A program made the position numbers and the translations under genes. The notes under the pieces were generated by a model. It worked only from the letters and a program-made list of their open reading frames with translations, searched no databases and was not told the DNA's origin. A stretch of 64,000 nucleotides of DNA from Reichenbachiella agariperforans (GTDB lineage: Bacteria; Bacteroidota; Bacteroidia; Cytophagales; Cyclobacteriaceae), in the NCBI RefSeq assembly GCF_900142205.1, contig NZ_FRAA01000002.1, forward strand, positions 494,282 to 558,281, read 5' to 3'. Positions 27,543-35,980 of this stretch are shown here, piece after piece (positions within the stretch are counted from its first letter, which is position 1; each line of letters starts with the position of its first letter).

Positions 27543-27628
27543 ACCCAACAGGCTATCTCTCTGAGATTAAAAACGAAAAGTTAATGGTTAATCTTCTGAT
27601 ATAATAATGTAGCAGGAATGTTCCTTAC

Positions 27629-27649
27629 TTTTTTGGGACTCCCAAAAAA
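27629..27649. repeat. perfect 9-bp inverted repeat
   Basis: TTTTTTGGG and CCCAAAAAA surround a three-base loop. It lies in the 289-base gap between the alpha-2-macroglobulin and MFS-like genes, 25 bases from a larger hairpin. It could act as a second terminator in either direction. The rest of this gap shows no gene. Confidence 0.4.
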
Positions 27650-27673
27650 AATAAAAATGAATGTGCTAAAACC

Positions 27674-27708
27674 AAAAAGAGGAAATGCATCATGCATTTC
27701 CTCTTTTT
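27674..27708 (-). terminator. strong hairpin terminator after the MFS-like gene
   Basis: Two 17-base arms (27674-27690 and 27692-27708) are perfect inverse copies around a single base, giving a stem of up to 16 bp. The arms end in five A and five T, so a U run ends the hairpin in either direction. It is 21 bases past the stop of the minus-strand gene ending at 27730. Confidence 0.8.
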
Positions 27709-27729
27709 AGTTTTATTGCCTTTAGTTAA

Positions 27730-28821
27730 TTAATGCAAAGCCACCTCGAATATCCCTGCTAACAACTCTGACGCACCGATAAAAATACCCACACCATAAG
27801 TAATATGTTTGGCGGATAAATTCGCGATCGCAAAAGGAATACCCACAAGATTGATTAACGCAAAACCACTTGCCACGATTACTCCAGCAAACAACGTGAA
27901 GTATAGGTTAGAAGTAGCCATAATACAAATAGACCCCACAGCGAGCAATACGAAACTAATTACAATCACACGCTGAAGCCCCATCTGGACTACTTTCTTA
28001 CTCAGTGCAAATGCCATAATCGCAGCGAAAGCCAATAGTCCCAATGAAAAATATGCTCCTAAGCCCTCATGATCTGGGAAGTTGAGCGCGATGTACTCTG
28101 GGTAGTACTCTACCAACACCGCCTTACCAGCACCAAGAATAAAACCTACACCGATAATCGCTACATAGGTAGAGATGCCTACTGGCTTTTGGACATTGGC
28201 TACAGCATCCTTTCTGTAATTGATGACTTTGGACGAACAGATTTTGTGGAAGAAATAACCACTCACTGAGATCAGCACACCCCCTACTATAAAAGTCAGC
28301 GTATCCCCAAAGAATCTAACCAACGCCACTACCACAGGCTCTAGCGCATAGATCAGCTCCGTCACCAAGAACAAGAATCCCACTACTACTGGGAGTTGTT
28401 TAGCTGGCGCAAATGCCTCGATCATAGAATATGCAGGACTGATAAACAGATTCATAGATATCAACCAGAGTAAAATCATATAAGGCAGAAACACCCGCAT
28501 CTCGTTGGCTGGACCAGCACCGATGATAGATGCCACGATCATAAAAATCATCGCAGTAGCTCCAATACCGACTGTAAAGACGACAAAGAATTTTCCGTTT
28601 TTCTTCAAGAAATAATCAGCCGTTAACCCTGCCAACGGAGGAATAATGACCAGAACGAAAGCCTTGGCCACTACAAGAAATGAGGATAGTTCCGTAAAAT
28701 TAAAATTCTCTAATACGACAGGTTGATACTCGTGATAGGCTATCCAGCTGATCACCAGCGCGACGTTCAAAGCAGCCAAGCTCAAAATCTCAGGCCACTT
28801 TACTTGATTAGTTTGTTCCAT
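27730..28821 (-). CDS. MFS-like multi-pass membrane protein
   Basis: A 363-residue protein with about ten to eleven hydrophobic segments and almost no soluble part. The two halves and the loop GLTADYFLKKNGKFFVVF near residue 65 (where MFS proteins have their GxxxDRxGRR signature) point to the major facilitator fold. The length is short for MFS (usually 400 or more), and the C-terminus ends soon after a hydrophobic segment, so one helix may be missing. A central basic stretch (CSSKVINYRKDAVANVQKP) separates the halves. The substrate is unknown. The gene stands alone, with a perfect 16-bp palindrome upstream and a strong terminator downstream. Confidence 0.65.
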   Translation of the reverse strand: MEQTNQVKWPEILSLAALNVALVISWIAYHEYQPVVLENFNFTELSSFLVVAKAFVLVIIPPLAGLTADYFLKKNGKFFVVFTVGIGATAMIFMIVASIIGAGPANEMRVFLPYMILLWLISMNLFISPAYSMIEAFAPAKQLPVVVGFLFLVTELIYALEPVVVALVRFFGDTLTFIVGGVLISVSGYFFHKICSSKVINYRKDAVANVQKPVGISTYVAIIGVGFILGAGKAVLVEYYPEYIALNFPDHEGLGAYFSLGLLAFAAIMAFALSKKVVQMGLQRVIVISFVLLAVGSICIMATSNLYFTLFAGVIVASGFALINLVGIPFAIANLSAKHITYGVGIFIGASELLAGIFEVALH

Positions 28822-28888
28822 GTTTTAGTTTTTTTATTAATCTCTTGTCCTATGTACGACTATCTGTAGCTACATAGATTTTCTACCT

Positions 28889-28904
28889 CTTGAAATATTT
28901 CAAG
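28889..28904. promoter_or_regulatory. perfect 16-bp palindrome, candidate operator
   Basis: CTTGAAATATTTCAAG is a perfect palindrome, 68 bases upstream of the minus-strand MFS-like gene and 219 bases before the small lipoprotein gene on the plus strand. It lies in the 301-base gap 28822-29122, which otherwise is AT-rich and holds only the plus-strand promoter element. No adjacent regulator gene suggests which protein binds it. Confidence 0.45.
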
Positions 28905-29087
28905 TTTTATTTAAAATGCTAGTTGAAAGGGCTTAATTCTGTTTTAGAAAGGCTACTTAAATTGGTTAGTTTTTTTCAAAATATATGGCACATCAAATGA
29001 TTTGACAATCAATATATTACATAGCCAAGTATAGTAAGCTAATCATAAGCTCGACCAACTGAAACTTTATGACATTCGTTTAATCCC

Positions 29088-29095
29088 TATATTTG
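29088..29095 (+). promoter_or_regulatory. putative -7 promoter element of the small lipoprotein-cmk unit
   Basis: TATATTTG fits TAnnTTTG and lies 27 bases before the TTG start at 29123, leaving a leader of about 20 bases. No consensus -33 TTTG is found at 19-20 bases. Confidence 0.45.
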
Positions 29096-29122
29096 TTTTA
29101 TCCATTTTAAAAAAACACTGAT

Positions 29123-29272
29123 TTGAAAGTTACAGGACGTCTATTTACACTGGTTGCGATGCTGGCTATTTTGAGCTTTAACTCATGCAAATCCTCACAA
29201 TACCCTCAAGAACGAAAAGCTCGAAAAATCAAGAAAGGTAAACCAATCCCTTGCCCAGTCAAAGACTGTTGA
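29123..29272 (+). CDS. 49-residue lipoprotein with TTG start
   Basis: A short gene. It reads through a charged start (MKVTGR), a hydrophobic stretch (LFTLVAMLAILSF), a lipobox ending in Cys22 (FNSC), a very basic middle (ERKARKIKKGK) and a cysteine-bearing end, PIPCPVKDC. The first codon is TTG; the only in-frame ATG (29159) would leave too short a signal sequence. The lipobox plus basic body implies an inner- or outer-membrane-anchored peptide facing the periplasm. The two terminal Cys could bind metal or form a disulphide. cmk starts 30 bases downstream. Function unknown; I believe the conserved-looking CPVKDC tail makes it a real gene. Confidence 0.6.
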   Translation: MKVTGRLFTLVAMLAILSFNSCKSSQYPQERKARKIKKGKPIPCPVKDC

Positions 29273-29302
29273 TACACCTAAATCACACAAACAATCCCAC
29301 TC

Positions 29303-29989
29303 ATGAAAAAAATCATCATTGCCATAGATGGCTACTCAGCCTGCGGCAAAAGCTCCACTGCCAAACAAGTCGCATCAAAACTCAACTATAGATATGTAGA
29401 TACTGGGGCGATGTACCGGGCGGTCACGCTATATTTCATGGAAAACTATATAGACAAGACCAATCCCAAATCAGTCGAAAAGGCACTGGACAAAATAGAA
29501 ATCACCTTCCACCACAACGAGCATACAGGTCAAAGCGAGACCTATCTCAATGGCCTCAATGTCGAAAAAAGAATTCGTGAGATGGAAATCTCCCAAAATG
29601 TCAGTGAAGTCAGTGCTATCAAAGCAGTCCGCATAGACCTAGTCAAGCAACAACAAAAAATGGGACGATCCAAAGGTCTAGTCATGGACGGCAGAGATAT
29701 CGGCAGTGTCGTGTTCCCAGAGGCAGAGCTCAAGATATTCATGACAGCAGACTTTGATGTACGAGCAGAGCGCAGACAAAAAGAACTCTTCGACAAAGAC
29801 CAACTGGTAGATCTCGATGACGTCAAGGCCAATCTCAAACAAAGAGACACCATTGATACCACACGAGCCGAGAGTCCACTGACCCGTCCCGAAGACAGCG
29901 TAGAAATCGACACCACACACATGTTCTTCGAAGAGCAAGTAGACCGCATCGTGCAACTAGCAGATAGTAGAGCTATTAAGAAGTTGTGA
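29303..29989 (+). CDS. cmk: cytidylate kinase
   Basis: A 228-residue nucleoside monophosphate kinase that phosphorylates CMP and dCMP with ATP. The P-loop is GYSACGKSS at residues 9-17. YVDTGAMYRAVTLY near residue 30 and GLVMDGRDIGSVVFPEAELK near residue 130 are the CMP-binding blocks. The Arg-rich ERRQKEL and LKQRDTIDTTRAESPL segments supply the phosphate-contacting arginines of the lid. Length matches bacterial Cmk. It is downstream of the small lipoprotein and upstream of ispH, with a 165-base gap to ispH that holds a promoter-like element. Confidence 0.95.
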   Translation: MKKIIIAIDGYSACGKSSTAKQVASKLNYRYVDTGAMYRAVTLYFMENYIDKTNPKSVEKALDKIEITFHHNEHTGQSETYLNGLNVEKRIREMEISQNVSEVSAIKAVRIDLVKQQQKMGRSKGLVMDGRDIGSVVFPEAELKIFMTADFDVRAERRQKELFDKDQLVDLDDVKANLKQRDTIDTTRAESPLTRPEDSVEIDTTHMFFEEQVDRIVQLADSRAIKKL

Positions 29990-30122
29990 AAACTATCCTA
30001 ATACGTTCATTCATCACAAGCGATTTTGACTAGTCTGCCTTATATACTTGTTTTTCCTCAAGAAGCACTCTCTGCCTTTACCAAATCCGTAAAACCTGTT
30101 AATAGACTAATTTTATTTGTTT

Positions 30123-30130
30123 TAATTTTG
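30123..30130 (+). promoter_or_regulatory. putative -7 promoter element of ispH
   Basis: TAATTTTG fits TAnnTTTG and is 24 bases before the ispH ATG. A clear -33 element is not visible. Confidence 0.4.
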
Positions 30131-30154
30131 CAATAGCACTTAGGCAGTCGCACC

Positions 30155-31060
30155 ATGAAAATAGAAATCGATAGCAATTCAGGATATTGTTTTGGCGTGG
30201 AGTACGCCATCGAGATGGCCGAGGACGAGCTCAATGAGAACGGCACCCTCTACTGCCTCGGTGATATCGTACACAATCACATGGAGGTCGAACGCCTAGC
30301 CGCCAAAGGACTCAAAATCATCGATCAAGAGGATATGAAAAATCTCCACGATTGTAAAGTCCTCATCCGTGCCCATGGCGAGCCGCCAGAAACCTATAGG
30401 CTAGCCATCCAAAACAACATTGAGCTCATCGATGCATCCTGTCCAGTCGTACTGAAACTCCAAAACCGAGTTAAAGGATCTTTCGACCAAATGGAAGAGA
30501 TAGCAGGTCAGATCGTTATCTATGGCAAGCCTGGCCATGCAGAGGTCATCGGCCTCACAGGCCAGACCAAAGAAAAAGCCATCATTGTGATGGAAGATGA
30601 AGACTTGGAGCAAATTGATTTTTCTCGTCCCATCACCTTATACAGTCAGACAACTAAAAGCACCAAAGGCTTCTATCGCCTCAAAGCGATGATAGAAGAA
30701 CGCATCGCTGCAACCAAAGGAATAGAAAACACCAGCCTAGAAGTCACCGATTTCAAAGCCAATGACAGCATCTGCCGTCAGGTCTCCAATCGCGAACCAA
30801 GCATGGAGAAGTTCTCACAAAAGCATGATGTCATCATATTCGTCAGTGGTAAAAAAAGTTCTAACGGACGAGCACTTTATGGTGTTTGCAAAAATTTCAA
30901 CGAAAGGAGTTATTTCATCGGGAGCGAAGAAGAACTAGACCTAGACTGGATCAAAGCAGAAGACTCAGTCGGTATCTGCGGCGCAACCTCTACGCCCATG
31001 TGGCTCATGGAACGGGTAAAAAATTATATCGAAGCACAATTCAGTGCTGCAGCTATATAA
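30155..31060 (+). CDS. ispH: 4-hydroxy-3-methylbut-2-enyl diphosphate reductase
   Basis: A 301-residue iron-sulfur enzyme for the last step of the methylerythritol phosphate pathway, giving isopentenyl and dimethylallyl diphosphate. The three cluster cysteines are Cys12 (YCFGV), Cys96 (DASCPVV) and Cys207 (NDSICRQV). Conserved substrate-binding blocks are GDIVHNHMEVERL, IRAHGEPPE, GKPGHAEVIGL with the catalytic Glu, TLYSQTTKS, and CGATSTPMWLME near the C-terminus. It uses its own promoter-like element after cmk. Its products feed the prenyl diphosphate synthase encoded elsewhere in the window. Confidence 0.96.
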   Translation: MKIEIDSNSGYCFGVEYAIEMAEDELNENGTLYCLGDIVHNHMEVERLAAKGLKIIDQEDMKNLHDCKVLIRAHGEPPETYRLAIQNNIELIDASCPVVLKLQNRVKGSFDQMEEIAGQIVIYGKPGHAEVIGLTGQTKEKAIIVMEDEDLEQIDFSRPITLYSQTTKSTKGFYRLKAMIEERIAATKGIENTSLEVTDFKANDSICRQVSNREPSMEKFSQKHDVIIFVSGKKSSNGRALYGVCKNFNERSYFIGSEEELDLDWIKAEDSVGICGATSTPMWLMERVKNYIEAQFSAAAI

Positions 31061-31063
31061 TAA

Positions 31064-31741
31064 CTACCTCCCATTCATCACCACTCCTATAGATATCTCC
31101 AACCCCTCCAGCATCAGATTAGCATCTGAATAGTCCACGGGGCGGGTTTCTATCATGCCCCCATAGCTGCCTCCACTATAGTCACCTTTCAGAGTCATTC
31201 CAGATTGGCCAGATAGATACTCTACTTCTGTGGTGATAGAAAATTTTCGATTGACATGAAAGGCTAGTTCTACACCAGCCATCCATCCAGCGCCGAGTTT
31301 ACTCTTCATGTCCACATTAGCATTGGCCACATCCCAGCCTTCATAGTCCGCAATCGCCCTATCCAGATTGCCATAGTTGAGGCGCGGACTGATGTGCCAC
31401 ATGCCAAACCCTCCTGCCAGCAACTGAAACGACATACGATCACCCTCTATGCCCAGTGTGAGCTGCAGTGGCACGAGCACCGACCAAAATGGTCCTGCCA
31501 GTGGCTTATCAGACTCGAAGGGAAGACCAGACATCGGTAGTCCAGGCATATTATAGAGTGAGGCTCCCGTTGCGAAACCAATCATTCCCCATTTGTATCC
31601 CAAACCCCGCACCGAAAGCGGACTAACAGGAGCAGAAAAATATCCATCTTTAGGGATGATAAAAGACATAGACACCCCCTGCCCAACAGCAGGCATGACA
31701 GAAACTAAAGCAAGTACTAGGATCAATATTTTTGGCCTCAT
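31064..31741 (-). CDS. hypothetical exported protein, probable small beta-barrel
   Basis: A 225-residue protein with a signal peptide (MRPKILILVLALVSVMPAVGQ). The ATG at 31741 gives a normal signal sequence; an earlier start at 31762 adds seven residues and is less likely. The body is rich in Gly, aromatic residues and alternating strands (VPLQLTLGIEGDRMSFQLLA, FSITTEVEYLSGQSGMTLKG), as expected for a small outer-membrane barrel. No family was recognised. It converges on ispH with a three-base gap, and the nqr operon runs divergently from its 5' side. Confidence 0.6.
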   Translation of the reverse strand: MRPKILILVLALVSVMPAVGQGVSMSFIIPKDGYFSAPVSPLSVRGLGYKWGMIGFATGASLYNMPGLPMSGLPFESDKPLAGPFWSVLVPLQLTLGIEGDRMSFQLLAGGFGMWHISPRLNYGNLDRAIADYEGWDVANANVDMKSKLGAGWMAGVELAFHVNRKFSITTEVEYLSGQSGMTLKGDYSGGSYGGMIETRPVDYSDANLMLEGLEISIGVVMNGR

Positions 31742-31873
31742 TTTCAACACTTTTAAGCACAATTTAGGGAGGAAAAATTGATTTCAAATCAGAGCCCTTA
31801 CCATTCGATTCCAGCCCTGTGAATTACTTTTATCTATAATTCTACGTATTCCCGCATTTGATCAATTTTTTGT

Positions 31874-31881
31874 TACTTTTG
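31874..31881 (+). promoter_or_regulatory. putative -7 promoter element of the nqr operon
   Basis: TACTTTTG fits TAnnTTTG and is 36 bases before the nqrA ATG, giving a leader of about 30 bases. Confidence 0.45.
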
Positions 31882-31916
31882 CAAAGTTTTCAAAACAAGA
31901 TTTATTGCACTAAAAT

Positions 31917-33269
31917 ATGTCTCAGAATATCAAGCTTAAGAAAGGTTTTGACATCAACCTTGCTGGAAAAGCTGAAAAGAAAATCGCGGAGCTCTCTCAG
32001 CCAGAGACTTTTGCTATCAAACCCGTAGACTTTGTTGGGATGAGCCGAGCTAAATTGCTCATCAAGGAAGGAGATACTGTCAAGGCAGGATCACCGATCA
32101 TGATCGACAAACTCGTGGAGGACGTCATGTACTGTTCGCCTGTCAGCGGAGAAATAGCAGAGATCGTTAGAGGAGCGAAAAGAAAAATTTTGGAAGTCCG
32201 AATCCTTGCAGATAAGGAAGTGGCCTTCGAATCTTTCGAAAAGCACACAGATGTCAGCGGTATCTCACGAGAAGCTGCCATTGATCAAATGAAAAAAGGA
32301 GGCGTATGGCCCAACATTATCCAAAGACCGTACGGCATAGTAGCCAATACGGAGGATAAGCCTAAGGCTATTTTCATCTCTGCATTTGACACGCACCCCT
32401 TGGCACCAGACCTGAACTTTACACTTCAGGAAGATGCCAAATACTATGAGGCTGGTGTAGCGATCTTGTCAAAGCTCACAGAAGGGAAAGTTCACATCAA
32501 CGTCAATAAAGACAGTGCGGACTTCTTCAAAAGTGGAAAAGCGCAAATCAATACTGTTGACGGTCCACACCCAGCAGGAAACGTCGGGGTTCAGATTCAC
32601 CACATTGATGCAATCAACAAAGGCGAAGTAGCCTGGACCGTATCGCCATACGGTGTAGTACAGATCGGAAAACTCTTCCTCGAAGGAAAATACGACGCAT
32701 CTAAAATCATCGCATTGACTGGGTCGGAAGTAAAAGCGCCACAGTACTACAAAACCTACACAGGTGCCGCTATCAACAAGCTAGTCGATGGCACAACCAA
32801 AGAAGGTCACATCAGATACATCTCTGGTAACGTACTGACAGGAAAACAAATCAACTCTACAGGGTACATCGGGTTCTATGACAATCAAGTCACGGTAATA
32901 CCAGAAGGTGACCACTACGAGTTCTTTGGTTGGATCACACCGACCACTAAGAAGTTAAGTTTTCACAGAGCCTTTGGACTTCTGTCGTTCCTAGGAGGAA
33001 AAAACAAAGAATATGTACTCGACACCAATACCAAAGGACAACACAGAGCCTTTGTACAGACAGGTGCTTTCGAAAAAGTGCTCCCAATGGACATTTTACC
33101 GACACACCTGATCAAAGCGGTACTAGCAGAAGACTATGACGACATGGAAGGCCTAGGGATATACGAAGTGATCGAAGAGGATTTGGCTCTTTGTGAATTC
33201 ATCGATGTATCTAAGAATGACATCCAGTCGATCTTGAGAGAAGGAATAGATTTAGTAAAAAATAGTTAA
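31917..33269 (+). CDS. nqrA: Na+-translocating NADH:quinone reductase subunit A
   Basis: A 450-residue peripheral subunit. The start KLKKGFDINLAGKAEKKI and the blocks KPVDFVGMSRAKLLIKEGDTVKAG, VVAN/IVANTEDKPKAIFISAFDTHPLAPD, VDGPHPAGNVGVQIHHIDAI and GRHxx-like HRAFGLLSFLGGKNKEYVLD are typical NqrA sequence. NqrA binds the quinone side of the complex at the cytoplasmic face. It leads the nqr cluster, with nqrB starting eight bases downstream. The complex couples electron flow from NADH to menaquinone with sodium export. Confidence 0.95.
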   Translation: MSQNIKLKKGFDINLAGKAEKKIAELSQPETFAIKPVDFVGMSRAKLLIKEGDTVKAGSPIMIDKLVEDVMYCSPVSGEIAEIVRGAKRKILEVRILADKEVAFESFEKHTDVSGISREAAIDQMKKGGVWPNIIQRPYGIVANTEDKPKAIFISAFDTHPLAPDLNFTLQEDAKYYEAGVAILSKLTEGKVHINVNKDSADFFKSGKAQINTVDGPHPAGNVGVQIHHIDAINKGEVAWTVSPYGVVQIGKLFLEGKYDASKIIALTGSEVKAPQYYKTYTGAAINKLVDGTTKEGHIRYISGNVLTGKQINSTGYIGFYDNQVTVIPEGDHYEFFGWITPTTKKLSFHRAFGLLSFLGGKNKEYVLDTNTKGQHRAFVQTGAFEKVLPMDILPTHLIKAVLAEDYDDMEGLGIYEVIEEDLALCEFIDVSKNDIQSILREGIDLVKNS

Positions 33270-33277
33270 GAGCATAG

Positions 33278-34468
33278 ATGAAATTTATAGAAGACATTTT
33301 TGCAAAAGTTCGCCCTAACTTCGAAAAAGGAGGCAAATGGGAGAAGTTTTACTATATATACGAAGCACACGAGACCCTGTTTTTAGTCCCGAATAGCACA
33401 ACTGGTGCGACTGGGGTACAGGTACGTGATGCGATCGATATGAAGAGAATGATGATGACCGTGATCATCGCCATGATACCTTGTTTACTTTTTGGTATCT
33501 GGAATGCAGGTCATCAGCACTACCTAGCGGTAGGAGAAGTAGCAGCACTAGGGGATAAGCTGTTGACAGGAGCGATACTCGTCGTGCCTATCATCGCAGT
33601 ATCTTATGCAGTAGGGCTAGGCATAGAATTTACCTTCGCTACGATCAACAGACACGATGTGAATGAAGGCTTTTTGGTGACAGGGATGTTGATTCCATTG
33701 GTCATGCCAGCTTCTATTCCATTATGGCAAGTAGGGTTGGCTACAGCATTTGCCGTGATTATTGGCAAAGAAGTATTCGGCGGTACTGGGATGAACATCC
33801 TCAACGTGGCATTGACAGCAAGAGCCTTTTTGTACTTTGCGTATCCATCACAGATATCTGGTGATGTATGGTCATACATCGGAGACGGTACTGCAGTAGC
33901 AGGTTTTTCGGGAGCTACACCACTAGCAGTAGGTGCAGCGGCAGTAGAAGGTACTACACCGATGGTCGAAATGCTCAACAATAGTTGGTCTACCGGCTTA
34001 TTTGATTTCTGGAATATGTTCCTCGGTATCATGCCAGGATCTATCGGAGAGACCTCTACTTTGATGTGCTTGATCGGTGCAGCGATATTGATCGGTACAG
34101 GCGTAGGTAGCTGGAAAATCATCTTCAGTGTATTTGCAGGAGCCTTTGTCATGGGAACTGTATGTAACCTAGTCGGAGCTAATGAATACATGCTACTCCC
34201 TGCACAGTACCACCTCGTAATTGGTGGTCTAGCATTCGGAGCGGTCTTTATGGCTTCTGACCCTGTGACTGCTACACAGACCGAAACAGGCAAATGGATA
34301 TATGGTTTCCTCATCGGGATACTAACAGTAATCATCCGAGTATTTAACCCAGCTTACCCAGAGGGAATTATGCTGGCTATATTATTAATGAACGTATTTG
34401 CTCCACTAATCGATTATTACGTGGTAGCAGCTAACAAGAAAAGGAGGTTGAAACGTGCAACGGTCTAA
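33278..34468 (+). CDS. nqrB: Na+-translocating NADH:quinone reductase subunit B
   Basis: A 396-residue membrane subunit with about ten transmembrane segments. The covalent FMN site is Thr214 in the SGAT motif (FSGATPLAVG). NxxNEGFLVTG-like sequence (HDVNEGFLVTGMLIPL) and GKEVFGGTGMNILNVALTARAFLYF are the conserved membrane-core blocks. NqrB also carries riboflavin and forms the main Na+ channel. Its 3' end contains both the Shine-Dalgarno sequence and the first 14 bases of nqrC. Confidence 0.95.
   Translation: MKFIEDIFAKVRPNFEKGGKWEKFYYIYEAHETLFLVPNSTTGATGVQVRDAIDMKRMMMTVIIAMIPCLLFGIWNAGHQHYLAVGEVAALGDKLLTGAILVVPIIAVSYAVGLGIEFTFATINRHDVNEGFLVTGMLIPLVMPASIPLWQVGLATAFAVIIGKEVFGGTGMNILNVALTARAFLYFAYPSQISGDVWSYIGDGTAVAGFSGATPLAVGAAAVEGTTPMVEMLNNSWSTGLFDFWNMFLGIMPGSIGETSTLMCLIGAAILIGTGVGSWKIIFSVFAGAFVMGTVCNLVGANEYMLLPAQYHLVIGGLAFGAVFMASDPVTATQTETGKWIYGFLIGILTVIIRVFNPAYPEGIMLAILLMNVFAPLIDYYVVAANKKRRLKRATV
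34441..34447 (+). promoter_or_regulatory. Shine-Dalgarno sequence of nqrC inside nqrB
   Basis: AAGGAGG is followed by a seven-base spacer and the GTG start of nqrC at 34455. Such a perfect anti-16S match is rare in this window, where most starts have A-rich leaders only. It helps decide the GTG start and probably secures nqrC translation within the overlapping nqrB end. Confidence 0.6.
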
Positions 34469-35255
34469 TTTATACATCATCATTTTCTCTGCAGTATTGA
34501 CAATCATACTCGGAGGTTTGCTATCTGGAACATCAGTCGTCTTGAAGCCACTTCAGGACAAGCAAGTAGAACTAGATACAAAGAAAAAGATTTTGGGAGC
34601 CGTGATGGACATTTCTGACATCAAGGATTCAAAAGAAATCTTAGCACTATACAAGGAAAGAGTTACTTCGACCGTCGTTGATATCAATGGCGAACCAATG
34701 GAAAAAGATGCCAAAGGCAATCCATTGGTTGCGGAGAAAATCGATTTCGGTAAGAATCACAAAAAAGATCCTCAAACGAGACCATATCCTGTATTCATGT
34801 TCATGAAAGAAGGAACAGAAGAGGTAGATTCTTACATTTTACCCATGTTTGGCGCAGGTCTTTGGGACTGGATTTCAGGTTTTGTAGCTTTGGATAGTGA
34901 TCTTAACACAGTCAGAGGGGTAGCTTTTGACCACAAGTCCGAAACACCTGGTCTAGGTGCTAGAATCACAACATCTGTCATTCAAAGCAGATATGTCGGC
35001 AAGAAGATCTTTGATGAGCAGGGCAACATCGCTTCTGTCTCTATGGTCAAAGGTGAAAAAGGTGAGCCACTAGATGATCACCACGTAGACGGCATGTCTG
35101 GAGCGACATTGACAGGAAAAGGTGTCAACGCCATGCTGAAACAATACTTGACTTTCTACGCTGCCTACATCGAAAAGGTGCAGTCAGGAGACAAAGCTCA
35201 GGCAGTAGCAGCACCGGTAGAAGAGGCAGCAGTCACTGAAGAGCAAAATATTTAA
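34455..35255 (+). CDS. nqrC: Na+-translocating NADH:quinone reductase subunit C
   Basis: A 266-residue subunit with one N-terminal helix (LYIIIFSAVLTIILGGLLSG) and a periplasmic FMN-binding domain. The covalent FMN residue is Thr218 in the SGAT motif (DGMSGATLTGKG). GLWDWISGFVALDSDLNTVRG and HKSETPGLGARI are typical NqrC blocks. The GTG start lies 14 bases inside nqrB and has a strong Shine-Dalgarno sequence. The last 20 residues are Ala/Glu-rich (QAVAAPVEEAAVTEEQ) and appear to be an extra tail. Confidence 0.95.
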   Translation: MQRSNLYIIIFSAVLTIILGGLLSGTSVVLKPLQDKQVELDTKKKILGAVMDISDIKDSKEILALYKERVTSTVVDINGEPMEKDAKGNPLVAEKIDFGKNHKKDPQTRPYPVFMFMKEGTEEVDSYILPMFGAGLWDWISGFVALDSDLNTVRGVAFDHKSETPGLGARITTSVIQSRYVGKKIFDEQGNIASVSMVKGEKGEPLDDHHVDGMSGATLTGKGVNAMLKQYLTFYAAYIEKVQSGDKAQAVAAPVEEAAVTEEQNI

Positions 35256-35297
35256 TTGATATTTACTTGGGTCTAACCCATCAAAATAGATAAAGAA

Positions 35298-35975
35298 ATG
35301 AGTACAGAAACTTTGGAACAACCGATCGTCAAGGAGCCATCGGAACCTTTACTTTCCAAAAGAAGAAAGAAATTCATTACTGACCCGCTGAACGATGACA
35401 ACCCGATCACCATACAGGTATTGGGGATCTGTTCTGCACTGGCCGTCACAGTCAAGATGCAGCCAACACTCGTCATGTCCATCGCGGTAGTGTTCGTAAT
35501 CGTATTTTCTAACCTCATCATTTCGATGATGAGAAATATCATTCCAGGTCGAATCAGGATCATCGTACAGTTAGCGATCGTTGCTACGCTCGTGACACTG
35601 GTAAGTGAATTCCTCAAAGCCTATCTCTTTGATATGTACAAGGTACTGGGTGCTTTCGTAGGACTGATCATTACCAACTGTATCGTCATGGGACGTCTAG
35701 AAGCATTCGCCATGGCCAACAAAGCCTACGACTCTGTACTAGACGGGCTAGGTAGTGGTTTTGGTTATGCGTGGATCATCTTGACGGTAGCGTTCTTTAG
35801 AGAACTATTCGGGTCAGGGTCAGTGTTTGACTTTCCAGTATACGGAACTATCGAAAACCTCACTGGTTTCGCCATCCCTACCAATGGATTGATGGTCGAT
35901 TCGATTGGCGCATTTATGGTGTTGGGTATCATCATTTGGATACAAAGAACTAAAAACGGATACGTAGAACATTAA
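35298..35975 (+). CDS. nqrD: Na+-translocating NADH:quinone reductase subunit D
   Basis: A 225-residue membrane subunit with about six helices. Cys45 in GICSALAVT and Cys128 in [13 protein letters not shown] are the conserved cysteines that, with those of NqrE, hold the intramembrane iron site. [13 protein letters not shown] and FRELFGSGS are also typical. Compared with the Vibrio protein, whose first such Cys is near residue 29, there is an N-terminal extension of about 16 residues that is charged ([16 protein letters not shown]). nqrE follows after five bases. Confidence 0.95.
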   Translation: MSTETLEQPIVKEPSEPLLSKRRKKFITDPLNDDNPITIQVLGICSALAVTVKMQPTLVMSIAVVFVIVFSNLIISMMRNIIPGRIRIIVQLAIVATLVTLVSEFLKAYLFDMYKVLGAFVGLIITNCIVMGRLEAFAMANKAYDSVLDGLGSGFGYAWIILTVAFFRELFGSGSVFDFPVYGTIENLTGFAIPTNGLMVDSIGAFMVLGIIIWIQRTKNGYVEH

Positions 35976-35980
35976 GAGAC

